64,000 bases of DNA from Paraburkholderia dinghuensis (GTDB taxonomy: Bacteria > Pseudomonadota > Gammaproteobacteria > Burkholderiales > Burkholderiaceae), in NCBI RefSeq assembly GCF_003837865.1, contig NZ_RQIS01000011.1:143236-207235 (forward strand), written 5' to 3'. The notes beneath the pieces were generated by a model, which was not told where the DNA came from, searched no databases, and worked only from the letters and a program-made list of their open reading frames with translations. A program made the position numbers and the translations under genes. Position 1 is the first letter of the stretch, and each line of letters opens with the position of its first letter. Below are positions 8,678 through 17,282 of this stretch, piece after piece.

Positions 8678-9468
8678 GGCTTCACGCTGGAACGCGTGTA
8701 TCCGCGGCGATCATTATGTACGACGGCGATGCGTCGCTGCCTGCTTGCCTCGACTGTGGTACGACGATCGTCCGACCTGGCAGCCAGCAAACCTGATCGA
8801 ACAGTGCAAGTCGGACATGTTTCCCGGCATCGTCCTGGCTGGCCGGGATCAGGATGAATTTGCCGAATTTCGTGGGAGCAAACTCCGGTCAATGACCGAG
8901 CTGACTCCCGGCAATGATTCCGGCAGTTACCGTGGATGTGCGCTTTAATTCGGATAACAAATGTCTCGCTGTGGCCGCGGAAGCGTTGTTGCAGCGACAA
9001 AACCAATCGCGCGCACCAGTCCGAAAATTCGTTGCGTGCCACATCGATTTGATGTAGGCTTTCAATGCATTCAACGCCGAAGAGCGGCACAAGTTTTAAA
9101 TCGCAAGAGTCGGCCAGGCGTCATCGTCAGGCCACAAAGCAAGACGGGCTCACATCCCGCGCGAGCAGGTTCCGAACCTGCCGCTCGTCATCAGCAAGCA
9201 CATCTGGCCGCACGGCCGATGTCGCTTCGGCAATCGCGGCCAATCATGGTCGTGAAATTTCCTTTTCCTGTGTGATCCCAAGGCACGAGCACGTCTGCAC
9301 GCGTCCAATCAACCGCAATCCTTTGTCCTGAGCCTCGCCGCGGGCTCGGTGCACTCACGTAGTCCGCGGCGAGGCCCTGGTGCGCCCGGGCCGGGTGGAC
9401 GTTCTGCACGTCCATGGTCTCTCGTTGTCTGTTTTCTCCTTCTCACCCGTCAAGCATGGAGATATGGG
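8678..9468. other. No gene seen; upstream region of the recombinase trio
   Basis: About 790 bases with no convincing coding frame on either strand. It contains the long inverted repeat at 9331-9374 and the Shine-Dalgarno GGAGA (9458-9462) of the following gene. Parts may be remnants of older mobile DNA that could not be identified. Confidence 0.5.
9331..9374. repeat. 12-bp perfect inverted repeat with 20-bp spacer
   Basis: GCCTCGCCGCGG at 9331-9342 is matched by CCGCGGCGAGGC at 9363-9374; with one wobble pair the stem extends to 15 bp. It lies about 95 bases upstream of a three-gene recombinase unit. It may be a recombination or attachment site, a protein-binding palindrome or an RNA hairpin; nothing in the sequence decides this. 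Confidence 0.55.
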
Positions 9469-9741
9469 ATGGACCTTGACGATCTGCTCACACACCTTCG
9501 TCGCCGCTACGCCGATGCGCCGACTCGCCCGCGACGTACCCGGGAGCGCAGTTCCGCCCTCGACGCCTACCTCGCGGACATGCAGGTGTTCACACTGCAG
9601 CGGCTAAATTCGGATCGCCCTGCGGGATTCACGCTAAAGCACATAACGGCGGTAATCAATAGCAAGTCCGAGCATTCGTTCTCCCAGACCGCTGTCCGCA
9701 AGGCATTGATCGCCCATGGTCTCTACGAGTTGTGGGGTTGA
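9469..9741 (+). CDS. Small protein, first gene of recombinase trio
   Basis: 90 residues starting MDLDDLLTHLRRRYADAPTR, with GGAGA at 9458-9462 as ribosome-binding site. The central basic stretch and the later segment (FTLKHITAVINSKSEHSFSQTAVRKALIAHGLYEL) look like a winged or helix-turn-helix DNA-binding fold, which is an inference. The stop is 3 bases before the recombinase start, so the genes are surely co-transcribed. It may act as an accessory or excisionase-like factor for the recombinase. Confidence 0.7.
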   Translation: MDLDDLLTHLRRRYADAPTRPRRTRERSSALDAYLADMQVFTLQRLNSDRPAGFTLKHITAVINSKSEHSFSQTAVRKALIAHGLYELWG

Positions 9742-9744
9742 ACC

Positions 9745-10638
9745 ATGACCACGCTCCAGTCGCTTGCGCGTGAACTCGTTGCCGACATGACGGTCCACAG
9801 ACGCTCCAAGGCCGATCTCGATGCTCTGAACGCGTGGGCAGTGCGAAGCATTGGAACCGAGCGCGCGTACCGCCAGGTTGTCACGGCTTATCTGGAATGG
9901 CTGCGTGACCAGCGCATCCCGCTCCAGACCCTTCACACGCGCGACATGCTGATGGAATTTATCGATGAATACGCCGAATCGCACGGGCAGAAATCGCTCG
10001 ACCAGGCGAGACAGGCTCTCCAGAAAACCTTTGCCGTGACACTCCCCACAGTAGAGAGCCTCGTCGCAACTGTGACGCGTGACCGCGCCTACACTTTTGA
10101 CGAACTGTCACAGGTGATCAAGTACCAGACGCGCAAGAATCAACTGGCAACTCTGCTCTGTTTTGATGCCGGGTTGCGCGCGCACGAGTGCATCACCCTC
10201 ACCCGCCGCTGCGATGGGGCACCATCGACCCATCGCGACTGGTCACCTGACCGCTTTGCGGGGCTCACCGACATAGTGATCTATCTCGTCACGGGCAAGG
10301 GGGGGCTGAGCCGTGAGGTCGCCGTGTCGATCGAACTCTCCGACGCACTACTCAAGCTGCTACGACCGGCGCCTGTCGCGATCCGCGATCGAGAGGTCGA
10401 CTACATGTCGTCATTTTCCATCGGTGGCGGGCAGGCGCTATCTTCGAGCTTCAGCCGCGCCAGCGAGCTCGCGCTCGGGTGGAGCCGGGGACTTCATGGG
10501 CTTCGCCACAGTTTTGCGCGTCGCCGTCTGGCAACGCTGTGCGCGCTGCTTCCGCCACGTGACGCGCTCCTGATTCTCAGCCAGGAACTCGGCCACTTCA
10601 GACCAGCCATTACCCTCAGTTATCTCTCCGGACGCTAA
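9745..10638 (+). CDS. Tyrosine recombinase, second gene of trio
   Basis: 297 residues. The N-terminal SAM-like core-binding domain spans about residues 20-105 (TERAYRQVVTAYLEWLRDQR). The catalytic domain has Arg in FDAGLRAHECITL, a Lys-bearing strand VTGKGGLSREV, HGLRHSFARRRL, the box LSQELGHFRPAITLSYLSGR and a Tyr near the very end. All key residues are present. The stop is 3 bases before the third gene. The enzyme is short at both ends, so it may rely on its neighbours for arm-site binding or for directionality. Confidence 0.85.
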   Translation: MTTLQSLARELVADMTVHRRSKADLDALNAWAVRSIGTERAYRQVVTAYLEWLRDQRIPLQTLHTRDMLMEFIDEYAESHGQKSLDQARQALQKTFAVTLPTVESLVATVTRDRAYTFDELSQVIKYQTRKNQLATLLCFDAGLRAHECITLTRRCDGAPSTHRDWSPDRFAGLTDIVIYLVTGKGGLSREVAVSIELSDALLKLLRPAPVAIRDREVDYMSSFSIGGGQALSSSFSRASELALGWSRGLHGLRHSFARRRLATLCALLPPRDALLILSQELGHFRPAITLSYLSGR

Positions 10639-10641
10639 TCA

Positions 10642-11463
10642 ATGAAACGTCAATTGCCACCCGGCCTGCGAGCACGCACCACAAGTTCAGGAAACACATC
10701 CTATTACCTCAAGCCTCCTGGCACAAACAGGGAAATGCCGCTGGGCCAGGATCAGCCGAAAGCACTGCAAAAGTGGCAACAGTCCCGCCTCGAGCGCTTT
10801 TTACAACAGCATCCGGTGACCAACCTAGTCACGCTCATCGACTGCTTTGTTGAGTGCGCAATTCCGGTTCGCAAGCCCGAAGAGCGTCCAGCCTTGCTAC
10901 GGCAATCCAATGCACTACGACAATATTTCGTCGTAGTCGGGAACGCGCCCCCCGAAAATCTACCCTCCGGACAGAATGCCTATCTCGAATATCACGGCCC
11001 GACGCGACGCCTGCGCGCTGGCGCGGAAGTTTATCTTTTCTGCCACATCTGGCGCTGGGCTCAACGCGCCGCCGTGTTGCCGGCAGAGCGACCATGTCCA
11101 TGGCATTCAGGTGAGCTGGTCGCGCGGGTACAGCGTGACATTTGGGATGAACTGACCGAGACGATCAGGCAACTACGGGCCCTCGATCAGCAGTTGCCCT
11201 CTTTTGAGGCACAGCAAGATCGGGCGCAACCAGCAGAACACCAGCATCAGCTTGCGTCCCTGCTCATCGCCGACGGTCGACGTGACATCGCCCGGCACCT
11301 GAGATCACTGACCAAGATTGAATTCGCCACACTGCTATCACGTGTGGAGGGCTCCCCGACCGTCGCCCCGAAATCGGACCTGATTCTCGGTACCCGCCGT
11401 GCCATCCGGTTGAAGGCTCTGCGACAGGATGTACTTCGCACCAGATCCAAGCCATGTGATTAG
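10642..11463 (+). CDS. Integrase-N-terminus-like accessory protein, third gene of trio
   Basis: 273 residues beginning MKRQLPPGLRARTTSSGNTS, then YYLKPPG. This opening is like the short arm-type DNA-binding domain of phage integrases (PPG-R-strand-YY). The rest is helical and charged and lacks any tyrosine-recombinase catalytic boxes. It directly follows the recombinase in one transcript, so it may supply DNA recognition that the short recombinase lacks. Function is inferred from neighbourhood only. Confidence 0.65.
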   Translation: MKRQLPPGLRARTTSSGNTSYYLKPPGTNREMPLGQDQPKALQKWQQSRLERFLQQHPVTNLVTLIDCFVECAIPVRKPEERPALLRQSNALRQYFVVVGNAPPENLPSGQNAYLEYHGPTRRLRAGAEVYLFCHIWRWAQRAAVLPAERPCPWHSGELVARVQRDIWDELTETIRQLRALDQQLPSFEAQQDRAQPAEHQHQLASLLIADGRRDIARHLRSLTKIEFATLLSRVEGSPTVAPKSDLILGTRRAIRLKALRQDVLRTRSKPCD

Positions 11464-11502
11464 CATAACGAAATAATTCGTAAATATTTTGTCCGAAAAT
11501 AG

Positions 11503-11532
11503 TTGCACGGAGCGAAACATCCTTGCTATAGT
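11503..11532 (+). promoter_or_regulatory. Sigma-70-like promoter
   Basis: TTGCAC at 11503-11508 and TATAGT at 11527-11532 are separated by 18 bases, close to consensus. It lies in an AT-rich pocket after the recombinase trio and points right, towards the gene at 11899, giving a leader of about 360 bases. A small dyad (ACGAA-ATAA-TTCGT, 11468-11481) just upstream may be an operator. Confidence 0.55.
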
Positions 11533-11630
11533 CATCATCAGCCGTTAGATCGGCAATAACTGTAAAATGATTACCCGCTACGGCGGCACTTACCAGGCGC
11601 ATCGACAGCATCTGCGCCTATCCAGTAAAA

Positions 11631-11671
11631 GCAAATTGGTGCGCGCGTTCCGCGCATGAAAATCAATTTGC
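11631..11671 (+). ncRNA. Two-tier hairpin in long leader (candidate structured RNA)
   Basis: Outer stem GCAAATTG / CAATTTGC (11631-11638, 11664-11671) encloses an inner stem TGCGCG / CGCGCA (11640-11645, 11651-11656). The structure lies about 100 bases after the promoter at 11503 and 230 bases before the gene it would lead. There is no T-tract, so it is not a simple terminator. It may be part of a regulatory leader or a separate small RNA. Confidence 0.35.
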
Positions 11672-11898
11672 TCATCTTTGCGAGCCACTGGCCGCTTTCC
11701 TTAACTGAGGGCAGCCATATTCAACCATCGACCCTGAAAATGACGCGCAGCCTTCGTGCGTCCATTTCGGCCATCGTTTGGCTCCGACCGTAATTCTCAA
11801 ATTCGCGATCCGCAAGCACCGCCCTGCCGGCAATCGGCTTGCGCGTCGCCGATTTTTTTCGGCCACGACCTTCCCTACCATTTTCAACGGAGGTCCCC

Positions 11899-12597
11899 GT
11901 GCCGTACCCATCCTTCAAGCAACATCTCGCAGCCATGGAAAGCGCATTCGCCGACGCCATGGGACTCATGAGCGCCCCGCGGCCGACGTGGCTCGCAGAA
12001 CACATCTCACTCCTAGCCGCGCTCAATCAGGACGAGAAGGAGCTCGATCTGCCGCAACCAAAGCGCGATCAGGAGGCAATCCGCCAGACCGAGGCCTACC
12101 GGGCGGAGTTGGCCAGGACGTCGCCGCTCGAAGTGCCACACCGCGTCACTTCGTGGGGGTTGATCGAAATGCAGCCCATGGAGACCCTTTACTGGCACGG
12201 ACTCTTTCGCGAGGTGGTCGCGCTGAAATTCCGCCCGCGCGTGCTGGCGTCGGAACCCGCACTTCTTGACGATCTTCAGTTTGGTGGAGAATCATGGTCA
12301 CTCAATCGCGTTTTCACTGACGCTGTTCAGCAACTCGCGGGAAGCGGCCGCAAACCGGCGAAACTTTTTGTGAATCGCGGCGAGGGCAATCTGGACGCCG
12401 CCGTGGTCTTCGTAGTGTGTCCCTCTTGTTGCACAGACTGGCACGCGGTCGGAAAAGCGCTTGCCGCGCGCTTCGGCGAGCAGTTCGATTCCGCCATCGT
12501 CAAACTGCTTGACCGCACTCGCAACGTATATAACGCTGCGCGGCAGCGAGCAATCGGTCACGCAGCTCCGGTCAACGCAACCCGGCTGCATGAGTAA
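11899..12597 (+). CDS. Hypothetical plasmid backbone protein with CPSCC motif
   Basis: 232 residues. The GTG at 11899 is chosen because GGAGG lies 5 bases upstream (11889-11893); the ATG at 11839 has no such site. The N-terminal half is acidic and helical; the C-terminal half includes VVFVVCPSCCTDWHAVGKAL, with three closely spaced cysteines (CPSCC) and nearby His that could bind metal. No family is recognised. It precedes the ParM/ParR-like pair by about 100 bases and belongs to the plasmid backbone. Confidence 0.7.
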   Translation: MPYPSFKQHLAAMESAFADAMGLMSAPRPTWLAEHISLLAALNQDEKELDLPQPKRDQEAIRQTEAYRAELARTSPLEVPHRVTSWGLIEMQPMETLYWHGLFREVVALKFRPRVLASEPALLDDLQFGGESWSLNRVFTDAVQQLAGSGRKPAKLFVNRGEGNLDAAVVFVVCPSCCTDWHAVGKALAARFGEQFDSAIVKLLDRTRNVYNAARQRAIGHAAPVNATRLHE

Positions 12598-12694
12598 AAA
12601 ACCGCAATAAAACGTCGCGATGACCGCGCCGATTCCTGCTTTCCGGTGCGGTCATCTCCAGTTTCCGTTCATTCGTTATCCTACAGGAGTTGTT

Positions 12695-13687
12695 ATGTCG
12701 GATTCTGTTGTAGTAGTTGAGGTCGGGGCAGGCAACACAAAATACATGGCCAGTGAAGGCGGACGGATCGTCGCCGCAGGTCACCTGCCGTCCATCGTTG
12801 CCCTTTCTGGCACCGGCGCGCTCACATCGTTTCAAGGTGAACGTCGGTCTGATGAAGTGACACCGGTGGTCGGCGGCGTCATGTATAACGTGTCGCTGGC
12901 GTCCAACCGCGGGGTGGCCGGGGCGACACGCGTGGCGCCCGGGGATGATTTTCAGAACTCGTCGCACCACACAGCCCTGCTGGCCGCGGGGCTGCGTGCA
13001 GCCGGACTGAAAGAGATCGATGTGCTGGTGGTGGGCACCCCCGTACATACCTTCGACAAACATCGCGACCATCTGTCATCCATCCGTGGCGCGTTTGATT
13101 TTGGACTGGGCACGCACTCTATCGGAACAACGATTGTGCTGCCGCAGCCATTTGGTTCGCTTTTGGCCGGAATCAATGAAGGACTTCTGATGAACAGCAC
13201 ACGCAACTCACAGATCGTGATTGATGTCGGGTACTACAGCACCGACGTGCTGCGTGCGCGCGGCCTCACGTTGGAGAACAGCAATAGCTTTGGCCTGGCT
13301 GCCGGGATGGGCAAGATTTATCGGATGCTCGCCGACCTGGTCGCGCAGAAAATTCGCAGGCCCGTAAGCGATCTTGACCAGATCGAACACTGCTTGCGTA
13401 CACGGACGCCCTACCTCGTCTATGGCCAGCAGGTCTCACTCGAGCCTTACATGCAGGAGATCCGGGCACACCTTGACGCCTGTGCGCTGGAGATTTACGG
13501 CCGGGTCGGCACAACCGAGAACGTCGCCGGCATCTGCCTGACTGGGGGGGGTGGGGAATTTTTCCGCCCTGCCATCGGAAAGGTTTTTGGTGACATTCCC
13601 ATCCAGGTAATGCCGGATTCATTGATGGCCAATGCGCGCGGGTTTCTGGTCGCGGGCCAGTCGGCGCTGGCCGATCGGGCAGCGTGA
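12695..13687 (+). CDS. parM: ParM-like actin-family plasmid segregation protein
   Basis: 330 residues starting MSDSVVVVEVGAGNTKYMAS, with CAGGAG 7 bases upstream of the ATG. Actin/Hsp70-fold nucleotide motifs are visible: phosphate-1 VEVGAGNTKY, phosphate-2 VIDVGYYSTDVL and the adenosine loop GICLTGGGGEFF. It resembles the ParM/StbA and PRTRC-D branch. The protein should polymerise with ATP and push plasmid copies apart, with the small DNA-binding adaptor encoded next. A decayed second copy is at 25740-26461. Confidence 0.85.
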   Translation: MSDSVVVVEVGAGNTKYMASEGGRIVAAGHLPSIVALSGTGALTSFQGERRSDEVTPVVGGVMYNVSLASNRGVAGATRVAPGDDFQNSSHHTALLAAGLRAAGLKEIDVLVVGTPVHTFDKHRDHLSSIRGAFDFGLGTHSIGTTIVLPQPFGSLLAGINEGLLMNSTRNSQIVIDVGYYSTDVLRARGLTLENSNSFGLAAGMGKIYRMLADLVAQKIRRPVSDLDQIEHCLRTRTPYLVYGQQVSLEPYMQEIRAHLDACALEIYGRVGTTENVAGICLTGGGGEFFRPAIGKVFGDIPIQVMPDSLMANARGFLVAGQSALADRAA

Positions 13688-13727
13688 CACTGGCGCTCCA
13701 GTACACCACATGAAAGGGAACGACGAA

Positions 13728-14012
13728 GTGACGACCTCGTATCTTGAGATGACGATCCGCATTGATGCGGACGCGCATCCGCGGCTGCACGCCTACCTGT
13801 TGGCGCGTGAACCGGGAAAGCGCCGGGCGGCCGCACTGAAACGGCTCGCAGAGGACGCGCTGCTGCTGGGCGACAGTGCAGCACCGGCGGCCGCGCGTGG
13901 TGCGACGAACCATCGGAGCGCACGCGACGAAGCGGCGCCAAACCCTCCCGGCGTGATGGCCAGCGACGTGCGGTCGAGCCTTGCCCAGTTCCTGCCAGGC
14001 GGCAAGCCGTAG
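13728..14012 (+). CDS. ParR-like small partner of ParM
   Basis: 94 residues starting at GTG 13728. The start is supported by comparison: the degenerate copy at 26499 keeps the same GTG, spacing and upstream GGGA while it lacks the alternative ATG at 13710. The first 30 residues (YLEMTIRIDADAHPRLHAYL) look like a ribbon-helix-helix DNA-binding fold, and the rest is a flexible Ala/Pro tail, as in ParR/StbB adaptors. It lies 40 bases behind parM, as expected for a partition operon. Confidence 0.65.
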   Translation: MTTSYLEMTIRIDADAHPRLHAYLLAREPGKRRAAALKRLAEDALLLGDSAAPAAARGATNHRSARDEAAPNPPGVMASDVRSSLAQFLPGGKP

Positions 14013-14579
14013 CCTGCTGGCCAGACGGGGGACCACATTTCACTGTTCCGGTGCGCTCCGTCTGGCCATCCCGGCCCTGGCCAGTCCGGATGGCAGCACA
14101 ACGATGACATCCGCCACGCGACGCCGAATTTTCCTGTCCACGTCGGAAATAATTTCCTCAGAACTGTCGAAATAATATTCCCCAGTGCGTGGTTTCGCGG
14201 TTATCGCCGGTTCTCGTGATCAGATGAACTCATTCGTATACCTGAGCAAACGGAGAAGATACGAAAGCTAGACCGCCGATCACGATTGCGCACGACACGG
14301 CCGCAACCGACGAGGCACGCAAATGGGCCGAGGGCAACGCCGGGGCTATTCGGGCCCACAGAGGCGCTACAACGACGAGGTGCGCGCGGCTCTGCACACT
14401 ATGGGACGCTGCCGACCGAATCTGCGGGAAGCGCCTGAAGGCCGTGATTCCGACGCTGATCGAGTCGATGACCCGGCTTATCGAAGACATCGACTGGTGC
14501 AAAGATGAAGGCAACTGCGGGCCGCACGCGCGCCAGAATGTCCGCGCCCTGCTCGCAGCACGCCCCGCGGAGAAAGCGG
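14013..14579. other. Mostly non-coding; short DDE-integrase-like remnant at 14387-14470
   Basis: No full gene is visible. AT-rich dyads near 14145-14175 (GGAAATAATTTCC) may form a promoter or operator. In the plus frame, 14387-14470 reads LWDAADRICGKRLKAVIPTL then IESM, which resembles a conserved segment of rve-type transposases (ASDR-CGKRL-LIP-L-EAM); the rest of such a protein is missing. Confidence 0.4.
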
Positions 14580-14774
14580 ATGACGGCAGCGCGGTGGCGC
14601 GAACTGAAACAGCACGCCCGCGACACGGCGCTGAGGCGCGGCTGCACAGCGAGCGAATACGGCCAACCGAACTGGCTGCTCAACTACGCGATGATGGATG
14701 TATCCCTCGACAGCTATATCGCAGCCGGGAAGTGCGCCGCCATCGACGACGCCAGCGCTGGGGGCAAAGCATGA
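14580..14774 (+). CDS. Small hypothetical protein
   Basis: 64 residues beginning MTAARWRELKQHARDTALRR, with GGAG about 10 bases before the ATG. It ends GKCAAIDDASAGGKA. The start of a further frame overlaps its stop (ATGA at 14771). It is charged and soluble-looking with no known motif. Support is limited to the start context and natural amino-acid composition. Confidence 0.4.
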   Translation: MTAARWRELKQHARDTALRRGCTASEYGQPNWLLNYAMMDVSLDSYIAAGKCAAIDDASAGGKA

Positions 14775-14863
14775 TTCCACGCGGCGATTACCAGAACCAT
14801 GCCTACCCGGTGCAGAACAGTGGGAAAGATAAGGGCAGCCGGGGCATGATCTGCTCGGCAAAA

Positions 14864-15052
14864 CTAGCCTGCCGCACCCGCGCCGTGGATTTCATCAATC
14901 TCGTACTCCATCGCGCGAGTAAGAGCGCGCTTCGCCGCGGTTTCAGCCGCACTGCGTTCGGGCGCGCCATATCGCAGATCGTCGCGCTTCCTTTTTCCTG
15001 TCGCACGGCGAATGGTGTTTATGGCTTTCTCAACAACGCTGTGTTTCGACAT
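14864..15052 (-). CDS. Small hypothetical basic protein
   Basis: 62 residues, MSKHSVVEKAINTIRRATGK onwards, with an AGAGG-like site upstream on the minus strand. The composition (Lys/Arg/Glu/Ala, helical) is that of a real small protein, and the plus-strand frame across it is less convincing. It lies just left of an IS5-family element. No function is assigned. Confidence 0.45.
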   Translation of the reverse strand: MSKHSVVEKAINTIRRATGKRKRDDLRYGAPERSAAETAAKRALTRAMEYEIDEIHGAGAAG

Positions 15053-15156
15053 ATGCGCCTCTTCATCGGCAAGTTAGGGAAGGTCTGCAAAAGTCCCTGT
15101 ATCGATGTGCGGGATGAAGTATCCTGGGAAGAACGGTGTGAGTCAGGAGAGCCTCG

Positions 15157-16110
15157 ATGACGCAACTTGGTCTTGGTCTGGATCTGTCGACAAAGCGCAC
15201 GCGCAAGCGGGAATTTCTCGACGAGATGCGGCGCGTTGTGCCATGGTCGAGGCTGATTGCGCTGATCGAGCCGTACTATCCCGCCGGCAGAACCGGACGA
15301 CCGCCGTTCCCGATCGCGACGATGTTGCAGATACATTTCATGCAGCAGTGGTTCGGCCTGTCAGATCCGGCGATGGAAGAAGCGCTGTATGACGTTCCGA
15401 TGTATCGTGAGTTCGCCGGGCTTGATGGGGGCATGACGCGCTTGCCGGATGAAAGCACGATTCTCCGGTTCCGTCACCTGCTCGAGACGCACGGACTGGC
15501 AGTACAAATGCTGGCCGTGGTCAATGAGATCCTGAAAGAGAAAGGCTTGCTGCTCAAGACTGGGTCAGTGGTCGACGCCACCTTGATTTCGGCGCCCAGT
15601 TCGACGAAGAATTCTTCCGGTACCCGTGACCCCGAAATGCACCAGACGAAAAAGGGTAATCAATGGTACTTCGGGATGAAAGCGCATATTGGCGTGGACG
15701 CCCAGTCAGGCCTGGTGCACACCGTCATTGGCACGGCGGCCAACGTTCACGACCTTACTGCGGCTCACGCGTTGTTGCACGGCGCGGAAACGGATGTGTA
15801 TGCCGACGCTGGATATCAGGGCGTTGAAAAGCGCAGCGAGGACGACACGGTTCGCTGGCATGTCGCAATGCGACCAGGCAGGCGCAGACAACTGGACCTG
15901 AATGATCGACTGGACGCGATCTACAACCAGATCGAGCGTCTGAAAGCGGGAATCCGGGCCAAGGTCGAACATCCATTCCGTGTCATTAAGCAGCAGTTTG
16001 GCTATACAAAAACGCGCTACAGGGGGCTGATGAAAAACACCGCGCAGCTCACGACACTGTTCGCTCTGTGCAACCTGTGGATGGTACGCAGGACTCTGTG
16101 CCAGACCTGA
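15157..16110 (+). CDS. IS5-family transposase, second type
   Basis: 317 residues, intact. The DUF772-like start (TGRPPFPIATMLQIHFMQQW) leads to the catalytic core with VDATLISAPSSTK (D), YADAGYQG (D) and RAKVEHPFRVIKQQ (E). It is clearly related to, but distinct from, the transposase at 7624-8598. The left end of the element is probably near 15077 (GGGAAGGTCTGCAAAAG). A partner repeat on the right is only weakly visible near 16137, and no target duplication was found, so the borders are uncertain. Confidence 0.9.
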   Translation: MTQLGLGLDLSTKRTRKREFLDEMRRVVPWSRLIALIEPYYPAGRTGRPPFPIATMLQIHFMQQWFGLSDPAMEEALYDVPMYREFAGLDGGMTRLPDESTILRFRHLLETHGLAVQMLAVVNEILKEKGLLLKTGSVVDATLISAPSSTKNSSGTRDPEMHQTKKGNQWYFGMKAHIGVDAQSGLVHTVIGTAANVHDLTAAHALLHGAETDVYADAGYQGVEKRSEDDTVRWHVAMRPGRRRQLDLNDRLDAIYNQIERLKAGIRAKVEHPFRVIKQQFGYTKTRYRGLMKNTAQLTTLFALCNLWMVRRTLCQT

Positions 16111-16384
16111 AACAGCTGGAGATTGACTTTATGCGTTCCCGCAAATGCCGGTCGTGGCAGGGCAAGAGCCGCGTCGCTAACGTCCCGCCGGATTCCGCGA
16201 GCTGACATGACGAGTTACACAAAGCCTGCGCGGAGAAGAATGAGTTCTGCAGAATTCCTTAGACGATTCCGTCTTCCATAACCAATTTTTCGGCAAGCCG
16301 ACAGCAAACTTTAGGGCATTCCCATGAACACACACGACAAAGGTAGCCGCTCTCCCATAGACGTACACCGGAAGGGAGCCCGCA
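16111..16384. other. IS right flank, no gene seen
   Basis: Contains the presumed right end of the IS5-family element followed by sequence without a convincing frame. GGGAG just before 16385 is the ribosome-binding site of the next small gene. Confidence 0.4.
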
Positions 16385-16552
16385 ATGCAGCGTGACGACT
16401 TCCGGTTCATCGACGCAGCGCCCGAGGACGGGCTCGATCACCTGATCGGCCACGTCATCGCGTTCGCGCACAAGAACCCGGAAGTGCCGATGCCCGTCGA
16501 TCGTTCGCGCGAGGCGCTGGCTTTTCCCGGTCAGGAGGACGGCGACGCGTAG
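16385..16552 (+). CDS. Small acidic hypothetical protein (55 residues)
   Basis: The ATG at 16385 is preceded by AAGGGAG at good spacing. The product begins MQRDDFRFIDAAPEDGLDHL and ends FPGQEDGDA: a small, acidic, probably helical protein with no membrane segment. It lies between an IS element and the AAA ATPase region. Unknown function; support is from start context and composition. Confidence 0.55.
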   Translation: MQRDDFRFIDAAPEDGLDHLIGHVIAFAHKNPEVPMPVDRSREALAFPGQEDGDA

Positions 16553-17177
16553 CCCCGCGACGCGCCCGCCCTGCTCGCCGACAATCCCGCCGGGAAAGGC
16601 AATGCGGGTCCAACGAGTTAATCGGGTTACTGCGGCGCCGGCGAAGCGAACGCTCCAGGCGCTCCTTGCAATGCGTCAGATCGACAAGCGGCGGCGCCAG
16701 GCGCGTCGGGACACTTATACAGCAGCCAGTGGTCTTGAACACTCCGACGGCCACACCGCAGCGACTGGAAGACGGATCGGCGAATGTGGTGCGAAATGCT
16801 GCCGCTTTCGCCACTCAACACAGCGAAGAACACTGTCAAAATGGCCCTCATCGGGCGTGCATCTGTTCAGCTGACGGCTCGAACAACCATCGACACCGGC
16901 CTGCCGCACTGGCAAGACTTGCTTTCGCCCGCACGCATTGCGCCGTGCACAACAGATGGCACGGAAATCGGCGTACAGGAGTCCTGACACATATCACCGG
17001 AGCATTTTCACCCGAAGCTCACGCAAACACTGCGCGGAAAATGTCAGCCGCTGACAGTCCCGGAAAGCCTGTCCCGTTGATTTCGTTGAAGGTGAACTTT
17101 CCAGTCGGGTGCCCTTTCGCCGTTATGTTGCCGTCGTTGCAAAATCTTTTTATCGTTTGAAGCCCGTCCTGGCACGG
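16553..17177. other. No convincing gene
   Basis: Frames on both strands are open for up to 160 codons but have Arg/Ala/Pro-rich compositions typical of chance frames in GC-rich DNA, and none has a clear ribosome-binding site. Nothing else is recognised before the leader at 17178. Confidence 0.45.
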
Positions 17178-17263
17178 ACTTGCATCCGCCCAACCTCGTG
17201 AGACCCTGGTTCTGTCTCCCGCAGCGATCTGCGGCAACAGCACGGACCGGAACCGTCCGGTCC
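17178..17263 (+). ncRNA. Structured 5' leader, copy A
   Basis: The block starts ACTTGCATCCG, continues through CGTGAGACCCTGGTTCTG, then forms a 6-bp stem CCGCAG/CTGCGG (17219-17224, 17229-17234), a CAACAG linker, and a second stem GGACCGG/CCGGTCC (17244-17250, 17257-17263). Copy B at 19642-19730 keeps the single-stranded blocks and the first stem's position while changing its paired bases on both sides. It lies 20 bases before the AAA ATPase gene, so it is probably a cis-acting regulatory RNA. Confidence 0.5.
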
Positions 17264-17282
17264 ACTCACTCACGGGGTCACC

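Noticed and set aside
14444..15160. 238-codon frame overlapping two small genes
   Set aside because: Its first part looks like a transposase scrap and the rest lies opposite a better minus-strand small gene; only the ATGA overlap at 14771 hints at a start.
16237..16260. Palindrome TTCTGCAGAA as possible LexA or recombination site
   Set aside because: Only 10 bp, not next to a gene start, and not close to the LexA consensus.
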